Shown here: positions 57,694 to 64,000 of the stretch, piece after piece
Layout: every line of letters starts with the position of its first letter
How positions within the stretch are numbered: the stretch's first letter is position 1
Source: Stromatinia cepivora
Lineage: Eukaryota > Ascomycota > Leotiomycetes > Helotiales > Sclerotiniaceae
Length of the DNA: 64,000 nt
Reading direction: 5' to 3'
Assembly: GCA_014898415.1 (NCBI GenBank)
Contig: RCTD01000030.1
Coordinates: 310,001-374,000, forward strand
The notes under the pieces: model-generated
Told to the model about the DNA's origin: nothing
What the model saw: the letters and a program-made list of their open reading frames with translations, nothing else
Databases searched by the model: none
Program-made: the position numbers and the translations under genes

Positions 57694-59701
57694 GGTGAAG
57701 ATGGTTGAATGATTTGTTAAAGTGTGTGATATCCAGTACTATCTTGTGAATGCAGTAGTAATTTGCTGACAGTTTGATAAAGAGCTATTGAACGCTGGAT
57801 GTCTTGTAAATGTAAACTTTGATTGCTGGAAGGTTCGGGATGACTTTGCAAGATACTTAAAAGTTGGAAGTTTGAAGGGATATCAAGTTATAAGTTTCGA
57901 AGTTGCAATTTAAAAGAATAAATTTAACATAAATAAAAACATTGTATTTCAACAGCTGTACAAGTGAATTTTCAAGGTCCAAACTTTAAACGAGATTTTA
58001 AATGCTATTGTTAAGACGACTTCTAGGAATTTTGGTAAAAGGAGAGACGATAGAGATTGCCTCATAATACTTTCAAGCGTTTTGTATGGACAAGCTGATG
58101 TTTCAAGTGGCATTGAATGCATGACTTCAATTCATCCCTCTTGATCCCTAACTATGACTATTATCTCAGTCACTTTGTGTCAAGTTAGCCATTGAGTAGA
58201 GTTATCAAGACTCGATGTGACAGTCCAGCTGGCCTCTACCTTTAGTTTGCTTTTAGTTTGAGTCCACCGAGCAAATTCTCAAAAGAGGAACTTACAAATC
58301 ACCAGAGGACCTTTGATTAGCTTCACCGACTTAGATTTCTACTAACTCTCCACTCCATAACTAATTAGACCAACTTTGTCTCTTTTACATCAACTAATCC
58401 TACTTTTCTACCCACAAGCCAGTTCCTTTCCAAATTCATTTATAAGACCTGCTTCCTCTCCTCTATTTTCATTCTTCAAGCCATCTGCATTCCAACAGTA
58501 AGTTAAAGGTAAATGTGCAAGGCTGCCTATTATTAGCAATGATGATGCTAAGAGTAATATTTTGAGTGAGTTTTCAATGCTTTGATATCTTATTTATAGA
58601 AACATAAATACTTGTGATTGATACATATATTTAACTTGAACTCTAACCCTAATTTCAATCGCGAAATTGAACAGGTGGGCAGGTGCAAGTAGAACATACA
58701 AGCATTCAATCAAACATAATCAAGAAGTTTCTGAACGCTTCAAATCCACAAATTCAATTCAAATGCCAATGGCTTTGCATCTGGCTTTAATGATATGGCT
58801 ACTTATATTTGTGTTATAATATATGTCACTGGCCCTTCTGTGTCGGCAAAAACTGTTGCTGCAGAGAGTCCCTCCGATACGCAGAATGCCCAATGTATCA
58901 TTCTAATGACAGCTGTAAATAAAGACAAGCAGCATGTGTTTGACCAATAATAACTAAAAAGGGAAATGAGGAAGCTAAAAGTATCGCAGACTACTAACAC
59001 GAAATAGATAAGAGTGGTCAAAGAGTTTAAAATTGGAATTGAATTTCCAGGGACGATATGCTTTGGTGATTACCAGGGTTCAAACAAAGGATTAGATTGC
59101 AATATGAAGGGTGCACGAGATGCATTCAACGTATGGAGGGAGCTAATGTGTCCCATGAAATTCTTTTCTAGTCCAAAAAGGCAACCTTGTTCTGCGCATT
59201 TGAAATTTCGGCAAATATGGGTGGATGACATGCTTGAAGCTATATGCAAGTCCTAAGATTTTTGAGCTAATACTTTCATGGGGAACTTGTATCACTATAT
59301 CCCTAAGAGGAAATACACCCGTGAAATGGCTCAAAGGGAGTTAAAGGTGCTCATGATGCTCCTCTTAGTGCCGACTAGCTATCGAGACCGGCGGAGTCAG
59401 AATTCTAGGCATTTATTACTCAATAATAGACAATGCTTTTTCCACGATATGAGTGCACAAGATCAAGTGAAGTAACATCTTGTGTTTCCCTAATGAGTCT
59501 CAAGCTCTAATATCATACTTCTAACAAGAGAAATCATTGTCAATTTTCCGCTTTGATGCCGTTATTGTTCATATCCCGGGGAATAACCAATCCATCTACT
59601 CAGCGCCCCCAACGAATGATTTGACATGTGCACTAACCTTTCTCTCCATTACTCCGGGATACCTAATGATTAAGCATACCAATAATACCCAAATCTTTAC
59701 C
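57694..59701. other. Intergenic, nothing firm
   Basis: AT-rich. An ATGATGAT word near 58541 resembles a snoRNA C box, but no matching D box and guide arrangement could be defined. A frame at 59014-59256 lacks an ATG start. Confidence 0.5.
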
Positions 59702-60145
59702 TCACATCGCACGAGACATCCAGTTGGCAGTCATAAATGTCAAACACAACTTCCAAGCACAACAACCATGATCTATGCCATCATCTCCGTCCGCACCAGC
59801 AGAGAAGGGATTCTTCAATTCTACTTTCAAGCTATTGGTATCCATCGACATACCACTCTGACGTTTACCGCCCTGTTCTTTTTGATCCAGAGTATCTTCC
59901 ATGTACAGAGGCTCCCAGATAGGTATGTGCGACCGCCGCTCTTGACTGCCGGGTGAATCTAGACGAGGCATATGCATGGTGTTGAAAGGCGTAAGATTGG
60001 CCTCTCGGTGGGAATTGTAGGCTGGATCGCGCGCCCATGGTTTGAGGTTTCTTCGGGGGAATCGATTGGCTTGTTGAGACTCAGAAATGTTGGGTTCTTC
60101 GTTAGAGGACAAGGAGTTGGAACGGTGACCTTGAAGGATCATCAT
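59702..60145 (-). CDS. Possible hypothetical gene
   Basis: A minus-strand frame of 147 residues from the first ATG (60145), open further upstream without an ATG. Composition is polar and plausible ('SNSLSSNEEPNISESQQANR', 'RRSHIPIWEPLYMEDTLDQ'), but no domain, signal peptide or splice support is visible. Treat as a weak candidate. Confidence 0.25.
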   Translation of the reverse strand: MMILQGHRSNSLSSNEEPNISESQQANRFPRRNLKPWARDPAYNSHREANLTPFNTMHMPRLDSPGSQERRSHIPIWEPLYMEDTLDQKEQGGKRQSGMSMDTNSLKVELKNPFSAGADGDDGIDHGCCAWKLCLTFMTANWMSRAM

Positions 60146-60760
60146 TGCGAATAATTGATGCAGACGCTCGGCAATACAGTTTATACGAGAAAACAAGTGG
60201 AAATCTGGCGAGAGTAAAGAACCAATAACCAAAATGCTTGTCAAGAGCTGAGAAATTAGACCCTGAAGTATGAATTCAAATGTATGGAAAGGGGATCAAC
60301 CTTATCAACCAATATTCATACGTAAGTAATAAATGTATCATGCGTGCTTTCGAACAGTCGAGTATGAATTATTCATGTTACAAGATATGAAAACTACTTT
60401 CATATTCGGAATAACAACCATGTAAAATATTGGCAGAAACTTGTAACTTTAGGAAACTGCCAGTGAGCGTCCATGCCAGTTGGGAAGGTACTCTATCGAG
60501 AAGAGTCCTGCCACAATGTATGTAAACGCACTTGCTTTTACTTGGAGCAGAGAACAATCTTTTTGTCAACGGATTGCAGTCGTTGGAGTCACTGACCATT
60601 TTTGATTCAAAATCCCGATATTGAATCACGGGTATGACTAATTTTGATATCCACCAACCCATCTGGCTCCACAACCCCCCCACCTTTTGATTGCAAAGTT
60701 ATATATTGTCAAACGCTTAATCTAGCACCATCAAAATTGAGCATCTATTCAGCTCTTCTA

Positions 60761-60832
60761 GCTTCAATGGTCCAATGGTCAGGATTCCACCCTTCCAAGG
60801 TGGAGGTCGGCGTTCGATTCGCCGTTGTTGCA
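60761..60832 (+). tRNA. tRNA-Gly(TCC)
   Basis: A full cloverleaf is visible: D arm GTCC..GGAT, anticodon stem CCACC/GGTGG around loop CTTCCAA (anticodon TCC, ~60793-60795), T arm CGGCG TTCGATT CGCCG, 3' acceptor strand TTGTTGC, then A, and a T-rich Pol III stop (60835-60850). The internal A and B boxes are intact. The 5' acceptor strand GCTTCAA does not pair with the 3' strand at two positions (3 and 4: T opposite T), where AA would be expected. This copy may be weakened or a recent pseudogene. No intron. Confidence 0.88.
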
Positions 60833-62291
60833 ATTTCTTTTTGGTTTTTTCTTGTCATGAAATTACCACATTCTTCATTTATCGTCAAAATCGAGGTTGT
60901 TTTTTCCGCATCCTTGAATGTGAATCTTGTATCTTGTATCTTGGTTGTTGGTTGTTGGTTGTTGAAGTTTTGAGGATGTGTTGATTTCATGATTTTTGTT
61001 TTGTGGAGGTTTGTGTTCTCGGTTAGCTTTACCTAGTGGGGGGTATAAATTAGGGGGTGGATCGGAGTGGATTGCATTCCTAGAGTGGGGGCGAATGACC
61101 ACACCTGAAGCTTCGAGTTAAATTGTTTGAGTTTGTGACTTTTGCTATACTATAATTAGGTGCTAATTACTAGCTTCTATATCCGCAAGAAAGGTCTGCG
61201 TTTCACGAAAGCTTTGCTTGAAATCTATTGCCTCTGAAAACTCTTGGCATAGCTAGCTCCGGTTTGTCATTCTGTTGCATATCTGAATATTTTCAGCACT
61301 TCTTAGCTTCGGCACTCCTATTTTAGACATTTCTAGTTCCGGTAATACAGCTTCTAATTCGACATTAGAATGAAATCCAAAAGCGCAGGCTAGTGATAAC
61401 GAGGTAGCAGGAAGGTAGGTCTGGCGTGGTATGCGGGCGTATGGATATTGAGAATCTGGCATCATATTATGACATTACATTGCACGTCTATCACTAGAAC
61501 CTAATAAATCACTCGCGTGAAGCAACGGCAATTACAGTCATAGCTCAAGCTTTTAGAAAGAGATGATGATCTTCATTCCCCCTTCAGTCTGAAAAATTGT
61601 CAGATCGAGTTTCGAAGCTGGTCCCAGAAGATTTGGATCGTTGAATGTGCTACCAAGTTCTAAAAAGTTCTAATGTTCCAATTATTCCAACCAGATTAAG
61701 AATTCTTCCTTTTCTGACTGGGCCTCAAACCTTGCTCTGATCTTGGATTGACAAAGAGGAGAATTCACCTGCCTGGTCGTTTCAAATATGAGCACCGCCT
61801 CACCCTTTTACAGAGATCTACATCAGCCTCCTGTTCCCTGGAAAGCTGCCTTTTTTCCTAAGCCCCCATATGATCTTCACTCCCCTACTCTATACTTATT
61901 TAGATCTGAAGGCTTTCACCAAGCTAATCACCGAGGATCTGTGGCTGCAAAATCACGCAATTCTCACTTGATACAATAGCAGAGCATAAGATCTTCCCTT
62001 TTTTCATCAGAATGCATTCACTTGACATTGATGAAGTGATGTTAACTGCACTTTAGGCTGAGCCTTTCTCTCTCCGCTCCTTAGATTTTAAATTCTTTGA
62101 TCAATCTATCTCTTCAATCTCTTCAGTCCAAAACGCAACCTTCCATCAACTTCAACTCTTCAATCGTAACATTTCTACCTCTATTTTGGATAGTCAAAAG
62201 TCACCTTGTTCACATTGACCTATCTTGATCTTAGGCACTCTTCCATTCTCAACGCAAATATTCATCAGCCATAAATTCTTTTTCTCGCAAT
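60833..62291. other. Intergenic, nothing recognised
   Basis: AT-rich spacer between the tRNA and the broken secreted-protein gene. A 'cttgtat' / 'ggttgtt' short repeat is seen near 60926-60965. The ATG frame at 61788-61979 has no support. Confidence 0.5.
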
Positions 62292-63009
62292 ACGTCTCAT
62301 CTCAAAAAGCTCAATCTTATTCTTGTCTCTATCTTCTCGCTGCTTACAGCTGTCATGGGCAATACCGTGATGTTTTGTAACCCAGACCCCAAAAACCGCA
62401 CCATTTTCTTCACCCCAAACCTTGGCTCTGCTGAGCTTCCCAGCCAGTATGTTGCAGCATCAGTGGTATCCACAACTGTAGTGACCTTTCCTCAAAAGTA
62501 AGTTTACTAGCCAATTCTAAAGCGTGTATTTCTTCCAAATACTAATGTTATTCCGCTTCAGCTGGGGCGGATCGTTCAAATCTGTATTTCCACAAGAAGA
62601 TCAAAGCGCTCCCAAAATCATTGTTGAAATTCAATTTCAAGGTTGGCAAGGATAAACTTATTATGATGTTTCTGCCGTCAACAATTGTTGCGATAACTCG
62701 GGCCTTCGATACATACTTCTCCCTAATGGCGGTCCTACATCTGGCTGCATTACAGCACCCTTTCCGTGTAGCGACTCGTACTCTAAGCTAGGTGATATTC
62801 AGGTGAAGAGCTCTGCTAAGGTGGATTTTTTGTGTGCTCTGGGTGATATAAGTGTAAGTATCCTGCTTTTCAATTCAAATCCATCATTGTCCTACTTCTC
62901 CTATTACTTCAATTCTCACAGCCTGTAATAAGCTAGCTAATATTCTAATTTTTAGTCTGCGGGCAAACCTAACGTGGAGGACCTCTTTCATGAAGCAGGA
63001 AAGGCATGA
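62292..63009 (+). pseudogene. Small secreted protein gene, start lost and nonsense mutation
   Basis: Exons are 62292..62497, 62562..62853 and 62956..63009, with good GT-AG introns. Reading from an ACG at 62292 gives a perfect signal peptide ('SHLKKLNLILVSIFSLLTAVMG') and then 'NTVMFCNPDPKNRTIFFTPN', 'WGGSFKSVFPQED', 'YYDVSAVNNC', 'SGCITAPFPCSDSY' and 'KVDFLCALG', a small Cys-containing secreted fungal family (members are sometimes labelled DNase1 or thaumatin-like; I am not certain). Two lesions are present. The expected ATG is ACG, and an in-frame TAA sits at 62653-62655 where the family pattern wants a Leu-type codon. The next ATG (62355) would lose the signal peptide. Stop at 63007-63009. 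Confidence 0.7.
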
Positions 63010-64000
63010 TGATGCAAAATCGTAGTTATCTCAATTTAGCAGCAATCGGAAATCGGCGGTGATCCAGTATGGCATGGAAGGCTATCTCTAAACCTAGTGT
63101 CTTGAATAGCTTGGTACGGATAAATGAAAACAGTTTCCACGAACTCTTTGGCATGTGATTGGTGACTGCTGTTAAATTGACCGAACATTTCTATATGACT
63201 TACCCATAGAGAAATTGTCAGCAAATGGGCTTGTGGATTCTATCTATTAGTTGAGCATCGTGGTCCAGGGACATTCTTATGTCAAACTCATTGATAAAGG
63301 AAATGAGAGCAATTGTTGTTGGGAAAGATATGGAATGGGCATGATTATAAACCTCTTAATCGGGTCATTCTCTACCGTCGGTCTCCTTCTCTTCACGGCT
63401 AGTTCGCCGTATATGCTATATTCTTCTTATTTCTACATTTTTAATCTCATTATACTGTTGTATGAAGGTGAAGCTTTGTCTCTCAGGCGCATTAGTGTAG
63501 ATTTCAGTGACAGCGAAATTGGCTTACGGTAATGACTCACGTAAAGGGCTACCTCAGCGAAGCTCTCACATGATTGTACAGGCTTATATCTCATTCTCGT
63601 ACTTGGATATCCTTCCTGAACATGTAGCTTAAGTTATTTTCTAGCTAGCTTTTTCCTGTTTCTCATTTGTGCCTGGGTTATAGGATTAAGATAGGTAGTG
63701 TGGAGAATACTTGACTTCGCAGCCTATTCATTATTTGTAGGCACAGAGCTCATGAGAATGATTGTACTTCATACATCTAATAACATTCCTGACATGGCAT
63801 TCAAATAAAGAAAGCTGCTGTGAAGCAATTCGTGGAATCTTTATTGACCGGTGGAGGGCAGTAGGAACTTGAAGAAGTTGATAGATCGAGTGAATGAGCA
63901 TGAGAATTTATGTGGAGGATCAAGACATGCATTGGCCGTTCTTCAAAATGATCTTGAGTAGTGTCAATAGAATACTTAAAGTACACCCTGATAGAACTTG
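63010..64000. other. Window end, no gene recognised
   Basis: AT-rich sequence. The open frame at 63251-63532 starts without ATG and is hydrophobic by composition only. No RNA gene or repeat stands out. Confidence 0.5.

Noticed and set aside
58530..58580. Box C/D snoRNA candidate with ATGATGAT
   Set aside because: No convincing D box, terminal stem or guide segment could be placed.

Overview
The window is nuclear DNA of a filamentous ascomycete, most likely a leotiomycete near Botrytis/Sclerotinia. It is AT-leaning. Its genes are split by introns of mostly 45-150 nt with GT..CTAAC/CTGAC..AG signals, with single-copy eukaryotic housekeeping genes next to P450s, a plant-cell-wall hydrolase and a secreted-type protein relic. 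The genus is an inference from gene style and familiarity of the proteins, not a search result.

Layout. 1-3.5 kb: 3' part of a BRCT-domain protein gene. 4.2-7.6 kb: two decayed cytochrome P450 genes in tandem. 7.95-9.35 kb: jip5 WD-repeat gene. 11.0-11.9 kb: class I SAM methyltransferase. 13.9-16.3 kb (minus): the RNA 5'-triphosphatase subunit of the mRNA capping enzyme, divergent from rpn2 of the 26S proteasome (17.6-21.2 kb). 22.5-24.6 kb: NCS1-type nucleobase/allantoin-type permease with an unusual GC-AG intron, convergent with a 1623-residue multi-zinc-finger protein (25.1-30.3 kb, minus, five exons). 31.5-33.4 kb (minus): a P450 without an obvious membrane anchor, divergent from a cytochrome b5 / cytochrome b5 reductase fusion (34.4-35.9 kb), possibly its redox partner. 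38.4-40.7 kb (minus): secreted GH78-like alpha-L-rhamnosidase. 44.8-46.0 kb: unrecognised disordered protein. 60.8 kb: tRNA-Gly(TCC). 62.3-63.0 kb: broken gene for a small secreted protein.

The most unusual region is 46.9-57.7 kb. It holds two minus-strand genes for basic, coiled-coil, nuclear-looking proteins (50.2-53.7 and 56.3-57.7 kb). Each is followed, in its likely 3' UTR, by an ~85-nt fold-back element with conserved core sequence and compensating stem changes. Beyond that lie a quasi-regular array of repeats and a GACGTC-centred element. A third copy of the fold-back sits at 46.95 kb with no gene left beside it. I read this as a duplicated module 'gene + 3' structured element + repeat array + palindrome' and know no described counterpart. 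The multi-intron gene models below were built by hand from splice signals and frame continuity.
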